Below, in pieces: positions 1 to 10,842 of a stretch of 64,000 bases of DNA. Made by a program: the position numbers and the translations under genes. Every line of letters starts with the position of its first letter. Positions within the stretch are counted from its first letter, which is position 1. The notes beneath the pieces were generated by a model, which worked only from the letters and a program-made list of their open reading frames with translations, ran no database searches and was not told where the DNA came from. This stretch comes from Episyrphus balteatus. Lineage: Eukaryota; Arthropoda; Insecta; Diptera; Syrphidae. The stretch spans positions 84,878,867-84,942,866 of the forward strand of contig NC_079136.1 in the NCBI RefSeq assembly GCF_945859705.1, in the 5' to 3' direction.

Positions 1-681
1 ATTTTAACATATAAATTATATAAAAATCGAATTTATTATAGACAAATTTATTTAATCGATTAGGTTTGGTTTATCGATCAAAAGGATTTTTAACTTTATC
101 GAATACATCTATACATCTAAATATCAAGATCTGCATATCAAGAAAAAAAAGAACCAAGCTAGAGAATTTGCAAGTGAGGGAAATCCCTCCTTGCTCTACA
201 GGCCTATCATAGGTGAAATCAACATCACATTAAAGGTGCGATAGAAATAAAAGAAAATTATAAAGAAAAGTGCAAAAAAAAAAAAGTTAACAATAGTTAA
301 AACAAAAGAAAGAGACAAATCCGTAAAAAAAAAAGAAAAGTAAATTATCGGAAAAAGAAAGAGATAACACAAAAAAAAGAGATAGTTATAGTATAAAAAA
401 AAAGTAAACAAAAGTAAAGAAATTAAAAAAAAAAAAAAAAAAAAAAGAAATAAATTTTTTTTTTGTTGCGGTCAAAATTACTTTAAAGAAACATAGTTGA
501 ATTAAAATAAATTTATCGAAAATTGCCATAAAAAAAAAAAGAAAAAAAATTAAGTGAATTAAAAATTAAAAAAAAAAAAAAAAAAAAGAAAATTTAAGAA
601 TTGAGAAAATTGGTGAATAAGAATTAAGAAAATTAATGAATACGAAAAAAAAAGAGAATTTTTTTTTTAAATTAAGAATAG
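1..681 (+). mobile_element. 3' internal tail of an upstream LTR-element copy
   Basis: This A-rich stretch with several poly(A) runs is almost identical to 10164-10842, the sequence just before the second LTR; the copies differ mainly in A-run lengths. Because TGTAAC first appears at 682, I read 1-681 as the 3' untranslated part of a neighbouring tandem copy sharing the LTR at 682. Alternatively the LTR is longer than 2.1 kb and begins left of the window. The short A-rich reading frames here are composition artefacts. Confidence 0.55.
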
Positions 682-2120
682 TGTAACATCCCATCTGTCG
701 TTCTTTTTAATTATTCTTTTTTTTGGTTGCGAAACAAGTTTTTTTTTAATTTTAAATCGGTTACTTCTTTTATTCGGTAAAATTCCCTTCAGTGTATATA
801 TGCATATGTTTTTATTTTTCATCAATCAACGTTTAGCAATCTCCGGCGCTACAAGATGCTGTGCACAACATATTGGAGCTGGTAAGTGTATTTTTTGCTT
901 TTTATAAATTTTTTATTAAACATGCATATATATTCAAATTTAAATGAAAAACAAAATTAAACGAATACGGTCGAAAGAAGAAATGATAAATTCTTACAAA
1001 CAAGAAGAACAATAAATAAAAGCATGAATTTAAACAAAAAAGGATAAAACCGAAAAGAAATGAAAGTTTAAGAAAAGGTAACGAATGAGAGATCAAAACA
1101 AAACAAAGATAACAAAATAACGTAAAGAAATATAAACATATCGAGAAGTACACTCTATTTGAAACAAGTTAGAGCGGCTTCGATGTTTTTTTTATATCTT
1201 TATTGAGAGAGTAATTAAATTTTGGTTTTTGAGAGAAGATTATAGAAGACTATAATTTTTTTTGAGAATAATTATTTTCTTTTTATTGAAATACTTTTTT
1301 TGTGGAAACGATGAATGGGTATGAATAAAGGTTATGGTTTAATATTATTTAAGTGAGTTTAAATGAAATAAATAAACTGATTTTGAATCGAATTAAGATT
1401 AAATTTGATAATTTTTTTTTATGAATTGGAAGTTGGGAGACAATTTTAATTCGAATCGTTTTGATGGTGTGATATGAAAGTGGATCTATGGTTGCCAACT
1501 GTGGTGATATTTTTTTTTTGGTTTGATTTATAGAAATTTTAAATAAGTATGGAAGTTTAGATTTTTTTTTGGGAAGTGAAGGAGATAGGATGAAGTGAAT
1601 TCCCTGAATTTATTATAAAGGGGGATTTTATCTCCCTTTTACAAAAAGGGCTATTACTATAGATTTTTTTTAAGAGCATGCTGTAATAGCGCAGGAGCTT
1701 TTCGGAGACGTTGGTTTTTGAAAAGTTTTATTAGGGCGGGTTAAGAGAATGCTCGAGGACACGAAGATCTCTGTCCTCCTCTACGTGTGTGTGAATATAA
1801 ATCGGAAATAAAGATTCGGGTCCTACTCTTTTAAAGAGGATAATCCAAACCGTCAAATACCATCTCAGACGTAGGTCTTTAAAAAAAGAAGTAACAAGTT
1901 CATTAGCGGATAACAAGATCCCACCCCACCCTCGGCGAGCTAAGCATGGTAATCTATAAGGCCTAAATAGTTATCAACGCTCTTGAACAATTCGTCAGAC
2001 CACTACCCCGTATTAGCTGATGGGTCTGTAAACGTTATTTGATAGAGGGTAGAAGAGTCGGTCGAGTAAAATTTTGGGATGTACAACAAAGTATAATATT
2101 TTATTACCAAATTCGTTACA
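682..2120 (+). repeat. 5' LTR of gypsy-type retrotransposon
   Basis: It begins TGTAAC and ends GTTACA, a perfect 6-bp inverted terminal pair with TG..CA ends. It is nearly identical to 10843-12286, with a few indels and substitutions. The right end is firm because the primer binding site starts two bases later and the second copy stops abruptly against satellite at 12286/12287. A TATA-like stretch lies near 794-802, and AATAAA-type signals occur downstream, for example near 1323 and 1807. U3 would then be short (about 140 bp). The left end rests only on the inverted terminus and is less certain. Confidence 0.75.
876..887 (+). promoter_or_regulatory. candidate splice donor inside the LTR
   Basis: GAGCTG followed by GTAAGT at 882-887 is a near-consensus 5' splice site, about 80 bp after the TATA-like sequence. 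If transcription starts near 820, splicing from here to an acceptor before gag would remove the long leader with the primer site and the inserted MITE. No acceptor stands out; a weak candidate is near 4036. The site is seen in both LTR copies. Its use is inferred. Confidence 0.3.
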
Positions 2121-2122
2121 GA

Positions 2123-2140
2123 TGGCGCCCAACGTGGGGC
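2123..2140 (+). other. primer binding site, tRNA-Lys type
   Basis: TGGCGCCCAACGTGGGGC directly follows the LTR with a 2-bp spacer. It is the complement of the 3' end of tRNA-Lys(1,2), including the TGG that pairs with CCA, as in several retroviruses and LTR elements. It fixes the LTR end at 2120 and the strand of the element. Confidence 0.85.
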
Positions 2141-2297
2141 CCGAATTTCTTAGAACCGATTTAGTTTATTTGCGTCCGACTTAGTTGAGTATTTATCGCG
2201 TTTTGAAAATTTAGTTTTCAAGATAAAAATTTTTTTTTGGATGAAGTTGAAGCTTTTCTTCCAAATGCATTTAACATCGTAACACGGCAAGCAGCTA

Positions 2298-3146
2298 GGG
2301 TAAAAGCGGGTGATATGGCGCGGCGGGTGAGATGGCGCACTTTAAATATCTTTTACATTTATTGCTCTAAAAATGTACGAAAAATATTTTTAGCTCTCTT
2401 TAAATATTTTAAATCGAAGTAGCCAGTAATCGTTTCTCTATCTGTGATACAAAAAATAAAAAAAAATTTCAAAGCAAATCATGTGATGATTTTTTTGGAT
2501 TTTTTTTTTTCGCCCTTTTTTTTTGTTCCGATATTTTGTGAGTCGTTGGGATCTTAGATGCCCTTGATACACCAATACATACAAGAGAGTATAAGTTATG
2601 CATTGGGTGTGAAATCTGAGCTCTAGTTCTATCTGCTTTTTATGGGTGCTTACGAATATGAGTTATGCGCAAAAAGGTGAGATGGCGCAGTTTTTTTGCG
2701 GGTGAAATGGCGCATTCCCTACTAGAATTTTTTAGTTGAGTATAGTTTTAGCATGTGCCATATCACCCTCAAAAAATTTTTTTTAAGTAATTCAGCCAAG
2801 TTCAAATTTTATAAAAAAGACGACTAGTTGCAATCTATTATACAGCATGCATTGGTGCATGACTCCTTCACATAGTTCCACCATTTGTGCAATGAATTTG
2901 GCAATAGAAACCTAAAACAAACTCATGCGCCATCTCACCCACCCTATAGGGGGAGATGGTTTTTTTTTAACTTTTTTTCTATATTAATTTAAAAATATAA
3001 ATTTAAAATATAAAATTCTGTAAAACAAACAATACGTTGGATATTGAATATAGAACATTTTTGCATTGTTAGAAATATGAAATGTGGTTTACTTTGAAAA
3101 ATATGCCAAAAACAAAAAAGGTATGCCATCTCACCCGCTTTTACCC
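2298..3146. mobile_element. MITE with TA target duplication in the LTR-element leader
   Basis: The terminal inverted repeats start GGGTAAAAGCGGGTGA at both ends (2298 onward; complement ending at 3146) and match at about 21 of 22 bases. TA flanks both ends (2296-2297, 3147-3148), as expected for Tc1/mariner/pogo-type elements. Inside, a motif close to GGTGAGATGGCGC recurs in both orientations: near 2326, 2676, 2701, and inverted near 2757 and 2927. No transposase is present (849 bp). The superfamily is inferred from TSD and size only. Confidence 0.75.
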
Positions 3147-3148
3147 TA

Positions 3149-4081
3149 TGGTTGACCCGAAAGTTGTAGTTAATTTGAAATTTTCTTTCGTTGTTGCAAC
3201 CAAGTGAACTTGTGTTTTAAGCATTTAAACAAACTAGTGTTTTCAATGTCCCTACATGGAAATAAAATGACATTCCAGTAGTTTAGTGCTTTGAACGCTT
3301 AAGGTTTCATTTTAGGAAAGTTTATTTTTTTTGTGCATCGAAAACTCAGTCCGGTAGATTAGTGGAAAGATATCCTGATTTACGTCTGTTGCTGGAGTTT
3401 AAGAAACCAAATAGAAATCAAAATTATTGCTTCGATCACCCTACGATAACACCCTAATGAATAGTACCGCGTTATGGAAATCATTTTTCATCTATATACA
3501 TTATCCGATAGGTTGATGATATGAACTCGACCTATGACAGTTGTATTGTAATAAGATACAAATGGTTCTTTGACAAAGTATTTTCCAGGTAGAATATACT
3601 CACAGTTAGAAAACACGTTAATTTTTTTGGGTTCATTGTCTTTGATAAAAAGGAATGGAACTCAAGGTCATTTATTTTTTTTGGAACTTCAGTTCAAACT
3701 TCGAACTCACTTCCCAGATCTTTATATGAAAAATTTGAAAGTTGAATATTTTAGTATTTATTGAGAAAGTTTAAAAGCTTTAAGAGTTTTTTTTTAGTTA
3801 AAATTTTTTTTTTATAAAAGTTTTAGTTTTCGAGTTAAAAATTTTTTTGATTTAAGTTTTTTTTTTTGAGATAGTAAGATTTTAATTTTTTTGAAAAATT
3901 TTAGATTTTTGTTTTAGAAAATTGAGAAGTTCATGAATTTTTTTGTTGGATATAAAAGTTATTAGGTAACAAAATTTCAGTGTATAGTTTTACATAAACA
4001 AAACAATTTTTTTTTATTAATCGCGCAAAGATTATAGAATTTGAACTATTACTAAGAGTTTAGGAAAACCAATCTAATCCA
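3149..4081 (+). other. untranslated leader of the LTR element
   Basis: This is the stretch between the MITE and the gag start, rich in T-runs, with no convincing coding frame. The 64-codon frame at 3570 lacks any recognisable domain. Nothing else could be identified. Confidence 0.5.
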
Positions 4082-5545
4082 ATGGGTCGTCCTAAGAATT
4101 CTGCCTCCAAGGGCGATCAGGTTTCACAAAATACTCGAAGTAGTAGTAGGCACCGTGAGGATCCGTCAGAGGTTAATACAACAGACGATGAACCGAATGA
4201 TTCCGAACCTAGGGGATCAGGTCAAAGTGAAACCTTAGCTCAAAATGGAGCAAACGAGGTTAATAATGGTAGTCGCACTAGAACATCGAGTGCTAGAGAT
4301 CACTCCAAAGAGGGAGAACAGTTTGAAACGTATGTGCAAGATGTTGTCACTGCAACAGTAGGTCTTACACGTATACTGCGGATCAACAGTTCATACGTGA
4401 GGAACTGCAACGAATCCAAGATCTGTTATTATTAAAAGTTTCAGACGTTGTTAAGGAAAGCCTTACCAATATAATACCTGCTGTGGCTCCAAATCCGCAG
4501 GGACCACAAACGTTGTCAAACCTGAACACTCCAAGAGTGAATGCCCAACCTCCACAACACCCTAACGTGAACGATTTTAACCTTAATGGTAACCCTTCAA
4601 ATGAACCAGCCGTTCACCCTGTAGATATGGCTCGAGGGTCTAATGTAGATAATTTTCTAGCTCAATTGAGCAATTTGAACTTTAACGCTTCCCCTCCATC
4701 AGCCAGCCAATCCAATCCATCTCCGCCTTCTTCAACTTCAGTACTACGTTTCCCACACTATCACAAGTGGGGGGTACGATTCGACAACAAGAACATGTCG
4801 GTTGATGACTTTTTATTTCGACTTGAAAAAGTCAAGGATAGTTACGATGCAACTTGGCCAGAAGTTGTCAAAAATTTTCATCACTTTGTGAGCGGTAGTG
4901 TGGAAACATGGTACTGGATGTTTTCGAAAAATAATCGTTCAGCTAACTGGTTAACTTTAAGACTAGCACTTATCGAACAGTACCGAAGCCTGGAGACAGA
5001 TTCGGAACTTTCTAGAAAAATGGCCGATCGTAAGCAATTGCCGAATGAAACTTTCGACAGTTTTTACGACAACTTAATATTAATCAATTCGCGTTTACGA
5101 ACACCCAAACCCGTTAAGGAAATTATTGAGCTAATAAAGCAAAATGTTCGCCGTAGAACAGGAGAGCTTTTACTAACTTTTAACACACATAGTTTACCGG
5201 AAATGGTTTATGTGTGCAGGACCATCGAGAAGTTCTTGAATACAAATGAGCCTGCAAAATCCAAATATCTTCCAAGTACCTCGTTTCAACAACTCCGACG
5301 TCAGGTAAACGAGTTAGAAGCACCCTCTGATGATTTAAGTAATGCAGCTCCAGATGTAGTTGAGGCCTACCATAGGGAAGCCAACACGCTCAAATGCTGG
5401 AACTGCAAACTAGAAGGTCATAAATTCAAAGAGTGTGACAGTCCAAAAAGAAATTACTTTTGTTTTAAGTGTGGGCGTGAGAACGTCATTAAACCCAAAT
5501 GCGAGACATGTTCGGGAAACCAAGCGGCGAGCAACCCTACGACCG
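4082..5545 (+). pseudogene. gag: gag of the gypsy-type element, frameshifted and interrupted
   Basis: It starts at ATG 4082 with a hydrophilic Ser/Thr/Asp-rich N-terminus. This frame hits a stop at 4433-4435, while the neighbouring frame carries the continuing protein from about 4375 on, so one indel lies around 4350-4375. The downstream part is a retrotransposon capsid (Gag-like fold, roughly 4770-5240) with the usual HKWGVRF...FLFRLE opening. It is followed by a CX2CX4HX4C zinc knuckle (CWNCKLEGHKFKEC, about 5395-5436) and a second Cys cluster in which V replaces the His (CFKCGRENV). The apparent C-terminus after 5545 is read out of the inserted Transib-like end. Removing that insert, gag would end at TAG 7364-7366. 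Confidence 0.85.
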
Positions 5546-7323
5546 CACAGTGTGGCCAATCACGAATCTAGCTGGACAAAATTAATAACTCGCGTTAAAT
5601 CGACTTTTTTTCTAAACAGTTTTAAACAAATGAATGTGAATAGATAAAACTCTATAAAAAAGAAAGATTTTTTAAAAAGAAATCTATAATTTCTGCAAAA
5701 AGTGGGTCAAAATAATGATGAAGAAAATGCATTTTTGAATTTATGTTTCCGTAAACATATTCTATGATTGGATATACTTAATTATTTAAAAAAACGCTTG
5801 AAAAATCTCAATAAATAAAAACTCTATTGCTATTCACGAAAAAAGAGAGGCAGAATAATTTGTTTTTATTAAGAAATAGAACTTTTACACACGTTTTTGA
5901 CAGGTGACATATATGATTTATTTTCTCAATATCATGCTTTAAATTAAAATTTTAGCAATGATTTTAATTAAATATGTTTCCCAATCATAAAAAATGGCAT
6001 CACCTTTAAAAATATCTGCAGATAATTTAAAAAAGTAACTCCTTTTCGTGCGATGCAAACTTGAAACTTAAGGGCCTATTAAAAACAGCTGTGTCTATAT
6101 TACCTTCGATGTTTTTCAAGCTAATAATTCTCTAAATTTCTTCGTGACCCTATTTCTGGCCTTTTACACTTGCTTGCTTTTTGCATTTAACTTGTTTTAG
6201 GTGTTCCGACAGAAAAGCATCATTCATCAATGATAATGCCTCATTAGTTGAAAATTCCAGTGGTTTAGTGGTTCCAGAGGATCAGAACTTAATCTTTTAT
6301 ACATTTTGATCCTTCACTCAAAGAAAATTTCGTTAAATCCCTTACGGTTTTATTGGAATATGCTTTTTCAATTTTGCGGAGAGCGATTCTACTGATTTAA
6401 ACTATTTCTAATGGATAGGTGCACTTTTAACCTTCCGTTTGTTATATTTTTCCCGTTTTTTTAATTTTTAAAAATTCTTTTCTTCTTTGTTTCACTATCT
6501 ACTGTTTTTGTTTATTTAGTTACCACATAATATTGGTCAAGCAAAATTCAGTTTAAAGAGCGGTCCAAAGTGTCTTCCACCTTTTTTGTTTTTTTTTTCG
6601 CTTAACTTGAAGAACAAAACTTTTATATAGCTATGTTTTTAATTTTTATTAATTGTCAAAAATGTTCCAAAGATGATACCTGCTCATTAAAAGTACAAAA
6701 AAACTGTCTTTTCGGTTTTATTTGGCAGTTTTGACACATTTTTCGAAAATTTGTTTTTTTGAAAATCTTGACTTCATTTTGAAAAGTGAAAAAAGTTGTA
6801 TGGCGGTCGAGAAAACGCGAGACATGTAAATAGCTAATCTCAATGACAACACTCCACAATACATTAATTAATTAATTTCAGACCGGAAAAATGCGGAAAA
6901 ATTAACTTTACCTCTAATTGAAAAACAAAGATATTTTTTTTTTGCACTTCCTAGCCTTCTTACAGATTTTTTTTTTTTTTAATAGTTGCAATGGTAATTA
7001 ATAAATAAAAATTATAATACTTTACCTCCAAATGTAGATTAACAATTAAAAAAAACAATTACAACAAAAAAACTACCACAGCGTTTTTAATCGTCATTTA
7101 AACTCAAGCGAAAAATAGAATACTTTGTATTATCTCCATCCAACTGTTGACAAGAACCAACTTTCAAGCCTAGCTTACGCTAATCCGAGATGAAAACCAA
7201 AAAACCAAACATGAATTACAGTTACCCATTGTATTGAGAAGCTCAACTCATGATTTAAAATCATGTGGCTAAACTTTTTTTTTTCTATTTTGTCCAGTCA
7301 GATTGGCGAATTACCACACTGTG
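5546..7323. mobile_element. non-autonomous Transib-like transposon with RSS-like ends
   Basis: Both ends begin CACAGTG (5546-5552; complement at 7317-7323). In both, exactly 23 bp later comes ACAAAA (left 5576-5581), giving ACAAAATTA on the left and ACAAAATAG on the right. The inverted repeats are about 38 bp and also share CTGG just before the nonamer. The flanks are a perfect 5-bp duplication, GACCG (5541-5545 and 7324-7328). CACWRTG ends with a 23-bp spacer and GC-rich 5-bp TSDs are the known signature of Transib, the RAG1-related superfamily. The 1.78-kb AT-rich interior has no RAG1-like transposase frame, so this is a deletion derivative or MITE-like copy. It splits the LTR element exactly at its gag-pol overlap. 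Confidence 0.8.
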
Positions 7324-8784
7324 GACCGGGGGGAAGTACTCGAAAATGGAAAACCCGGGAAACTAGACAAATCAAATAATAATACATCCAAAATAACCTT
7401 GCTTCGACGTTCCTCTGAAGAGACAAAACAAAACTTAGATTCAGATAAACCTGAAAACCAAAAGAATGAAAAACCTAGAAAGACTCTTCATGAACGCGTT
7501 ACAGATTATTATGAAGCTCGAAAGAGAATAGTCACCTTTCCATCAACGTCAGAAAATGTACAAAAGCTCAGAAAAAGAATGAAATCGAAAAAGAAATTGT
7601 ATAGGTCCGTAGCAGAAACCAAGTTGAATGTTTCAGTAGACGATCCACGTCCTTACGTTACGGTAGAACTATTTGGAGAAAAACTTCTCGGCCTGCTAGA
7701 TTCTGGGGCTAGCGTAAGTTGTCTCGGCACAGGTTCCTTAGATTTCCTTGAGAAGTACCAAGTTAAGTATAAGAAATTTGATTCATCTATTTCTACCGCT
7801 GATGGACAGAAACAGCCAATAGTTGGAAGGGTAACAGCGCAAATCATTTACAAAGGTGAAGCCAATGAAATCGATTTGTTCGTTGTGCCCTCGTTAACCC
7901 AACAATTATATTTAGGGGTTGATTTTTGGAGAACATTCCAACTAGCTCCTCATCTAATTTCTGAAATTTCACCAATAAGCGAACCATTAAAAAAAGATGC
8001 CATAGAGGTAGAATGTGACCTAAACGGTCCCGAACTTGAATTACTTAAAGAAACGATTAAGCAATTCCCATCTTTTGCAACTAAGGGCTTAGGAAAGACT
8101 CATTTATTGGAGCACTATATTGATACGGGGAACGCTTCGCCTATCAAACAACGCCATTACCCCATATCTCCAGCGATACAAGCCCTAGTGTATGAGGAAT
8201 TGGATCGCATGCTTGCTTTGGGGGTCATCGAAGAAAGTTCCAGCGCATGGAGTTCACCAGTCGTCTTAGTGCGAAAACCTGGTAAAAACCGCCTGTGCTT
8301 GGACTTTCGGAAGGTGAACCAAGTTACAAAGAAGAATGCGAGCCCAATTGCTCATATAGAGGGACTGTTAGCACGCCTTTCAGAGACTAACTTTATATCA
8401 AGTGTGGACCTGAAAGATGCGTACTGGCAGATACCGCTGGAGAAAAGTTCTCGGGAGAAGACGGCCTTTACTGTCCCTGGCCGGTCCCTGTATCAATTTA
8501 CAGTCATGCCTTTTGGTCTTTCAAACGCCGCACAAAGTCTCACTTATTTAATGAATAAAGTAGTACCTTCGGAATTACGAGACAATGTCTTCGTCTACCT
8601 CGACGACTTGTTGATCATATCAAAAGACTTTCAGGAGCATGTCCGTATCCTTGAGATCACTAAATCAATTTTCAGAAAAAATGTACTTTTGATGCACTTT
8701 TTCTCAGCAAAGGCGCAGACACATGCTGGCAGACGTTCGTTTTCGTCATCACCATGGCTGGGACTTATTCTAATATTAATATGA
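7324..8784 (+). pseudogene. pol: pol fragment: protease and reverse transcriptase (truncated)
   Basis: Pol resumes after the Transib-like insert; with insert and one TSD copy ignored, it lies in -1 phase to gag, and the two overlap at a run of six G (7328-7333). A Lys-rich linker leads to an aspartic protease (DSGAS near 7699), then reverse transcriptase. RT motifs seen are SVDLKDAYWQIPL (first catalytic Asp about 8407), MPFGLSNA (about 8506) and YLDD (about 8596). After roughly 8665-8690 similarity stops and the frame runs to a chance stop, so RT thumb, RNase H and most of integrase are deleted. Intact gypsy pol is about 1000-1200 residues. Confidence 0.9.
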
Positions 8785-8849
8785 ATCGGTTACCTCTCAC
8801 GCAAAAAATCTGCTCCCAGCTCTCGGTCTAATATGAGAAAACGTATAAT

Positions 8850-9059
8850 TTGCGAAGTAGAGTAGTGTCGTATAAGGTAGGCGATGTCCTTTATAAACGC
8901 AATTTCATATTGAGCGACGCGTCTAAACATCTGAACGCAAAACTGTGCCCAAAGTTTCTCAAAGTTAGGGTTTGCAAAATAATAGGCAACAATTTATACG
9001 AAGTAGAGGATTCGCAAGGTCGTAAAACTGTCACCCATTCAAAAGATCTAAAAAAATAA
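8850..9059 (+). pseudogene. pol: remnant of the integrase C-terminal domain
   Basis: The frame carries YKVGDVLYKRNF, an NAKLCPKF stretch and NNLYEVED, the order seen in the C-terminal (GPY/F-like) domain of gypsy integrases, ending in KDLKK and a stop. The integrase zinc and DDE core regions are missing. The 8690-8850 stretch contains the deletion junction. This stop marks the original end of pol, after which the 3' untranslated region begins. Confidence 0.75.
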
Positions 9060-10842
9060 CCGAAATTTTACGATTAAATGGTCCGGCTAAATCAGCGGTG
9101 CATGAGACTCTGTTATAGCTAAAATCTTATTAAAATACGAAAACGTTTCTTTTTCATATCCTTTTTGTACAGGAAGGCCTGATCCAAAAATGATATGATT
9201 TGTAGGAAACGATTCTCAAACTATTGATGCTAATAAAAAGATTTATAAGAATCTTCAAAATAAAATCCAGTTTCAAAATTCTCTAAACTGTTCAAGAACC
9301 TACAAATCTTGTTTTCGTTAAGTTATTGTCGTTTACTTTTGCAATCAGCATTCTGTTACCAGAATAAAGTTTGTCGATAATACAGACTACATTTTTCCAA
9401 ATTACCACGTACAAAAAGCTGCACATATCCGTTTTTGATCCATTTCAAATTATTCCAGGCCTAATCACCATGTGACTAGAATGTTACATGCTCTCGATAA
9501 CTTTCTTTTCGATCAAGACGTCAGGCAAGCTAGTCACCTTCTTTCAAAAGAATTCGCACGTAAGAGCATTACAAGTACGCAGAATAAAAGAACTTAAAAG
9601 AAAAAAAAAGAATACTTAGTTTAAAAGAAACAAGAATTGTGGTTAAATTGGAACTTTTTTGTGTGGCCTCGGGCAACGTAAAAATCAATTATTTTTGCTC
9701 GGCGTGCTGCATTAACTCAAGGTAAGGCCCATAGAAAAACCAACCAAAAATAGAATTTATAGAAATTTATCCTGTCCAGCGTTACCCATTGTTCTTATAA
9801 GAACATTTTGTCTTTCTTTTTGACAAACGACCTCCAAGATCCAATCAGTGTTCCAGCTTTCGTCAGAGTCGGACGAAACACATTTCCATGCACTGGCATG
9901 GTCCAAAAAGCCGATAAAGCTGACGGAATTTTCAAAAAGAAAAACAAGTTTCAAAAAAAAAACTATAAAGGTAAGGGATGGGCTAATCCGAAGTAAAAAG
10001 TTAAAAATATAAAATAAAATTAAAGCCATTTCTTCGCCCCTTTCAATTTTTCAGTTACGCCCATTTCAAGTTTTTTCTCTGTTCGTTACCTACTCGGCAA
10101 CCAGACAAAATAAATTTGAACAGAGAATCTCGAAAAAAACCAAAAATCTCTTAAAAAGGTAATATTTTAACATATAAATTATATAAAAATCGAATTTATT
10201 ATAGACAAATTTATTTAATCGATTAGGTTTGGTTTATCGATCAAAAGGATTTTTAACTTTATCGAATACATCTATACATCTAAATATCAAGATCTGCATA
10301 TCAAGAAAAAAAAGAACCAAGCTAGAGAATTTGCAAGTGAGGGAAATCCCTCCTTGCTCTACAGGCCTATCATAGGTGAAATCAACATCACATTAAAGGT
10401 GCGATAGAAATAAAAGAAAATTATAAAGAAAAGTGCAAAAAAAAAAGTTAACAATAGTTAAAACAAAAGAAAGAGACAAATCCGTAAAAAAAAAAAGAAA
10501 AGTAAATTATCGGAAAAAGAAAGAGATAACACAAAAAAAAGAGATAGTTATAGTATAAAAAAAAAGTAAACAAAAGTAAAGAAATTAAAAAAAAAAAAAA
10601 AAAAAAAGAAATAAATTTTTTTTTTGTTGCGGTCTAAATTACTTTAAAGAAACATAGTTGAATTAAAATAAATTTATCGAAAATTGCCATAAAAAAAAAA
10701 AGAAAATAAATTAAGTGAATTAAAAATTAAAAAAAAAAAAAAAAAAAAGAAAATTTAAGAATTGAGAAAATTGGTGAATAAGAATTAAGAAAATTAATGA
10801 ATACGAAAAAAAAAGAGAATTTTTTTTTTAAATTAAGAATAG
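9060..10842 (+). other. 3' untranslated region of the LTR element
   Basis: This is long and non-coding, with T- and A-rich stretches. A 62-codon frame at 9808 and an overlapping antisense frame show no domain. The part from 10164 repeats 1-681. A purine run (G followed by A-tract and GAGAA, about 10805-10819) is the best polypurine-tract candidate, but about 23 bases of T-rich and mixed sequence separate it from the LTR, which is unusual. Confidence 0.5.

Larger units (their letters stand above)
2121..10842 (+). mobile_element. defective Ty3/gypsy-type LTR retrotransposon, internal region
   Basis: The order is primer site, leader with a MITE, gag (frameshifted), a Transib-like insertion, protease and reverse transcriptase, a large deletion, the end of integrase, and a long 3' region. 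No env is present. The gag capsid type, the CCHC knuckle followed by a variant knuckle, and the integrase C-terminal style recall insect mdg3/blastopia-like gypsy elements, a family judgement from memory. The two LTRs are almost identical, so this copy or the tandem is young despite its broken genes. It cannot move on its own. Confidence 0.85.

Noticed and set aside
196..1153. Antisense Phe/Tyr/Leu-rich reading frames in the LTR region (also 11063-11305)
   Set aside because: They read the complement of A-rich runs, have no domain and occur in the repeated LTR and its flank.
1731..1916. 61-codon antisense frame repeated at 11897-12082
   Set aside because: It is identical in both LTRs simply because the LTRs are identical; no domain, no codon-level evidence.
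6656..6859. Antisense 67-codon frame inside the Transib-like element
   Set aside because: Short, no similarity to a RAG1-like transposase, and in AT-rich filler.
9757..10029. Overlapping sense and antisense frames in the 3' region of the LTR element
   Set aside because: No recognisable env or other domain; sense frame is Lys-rich and only 62 codons.
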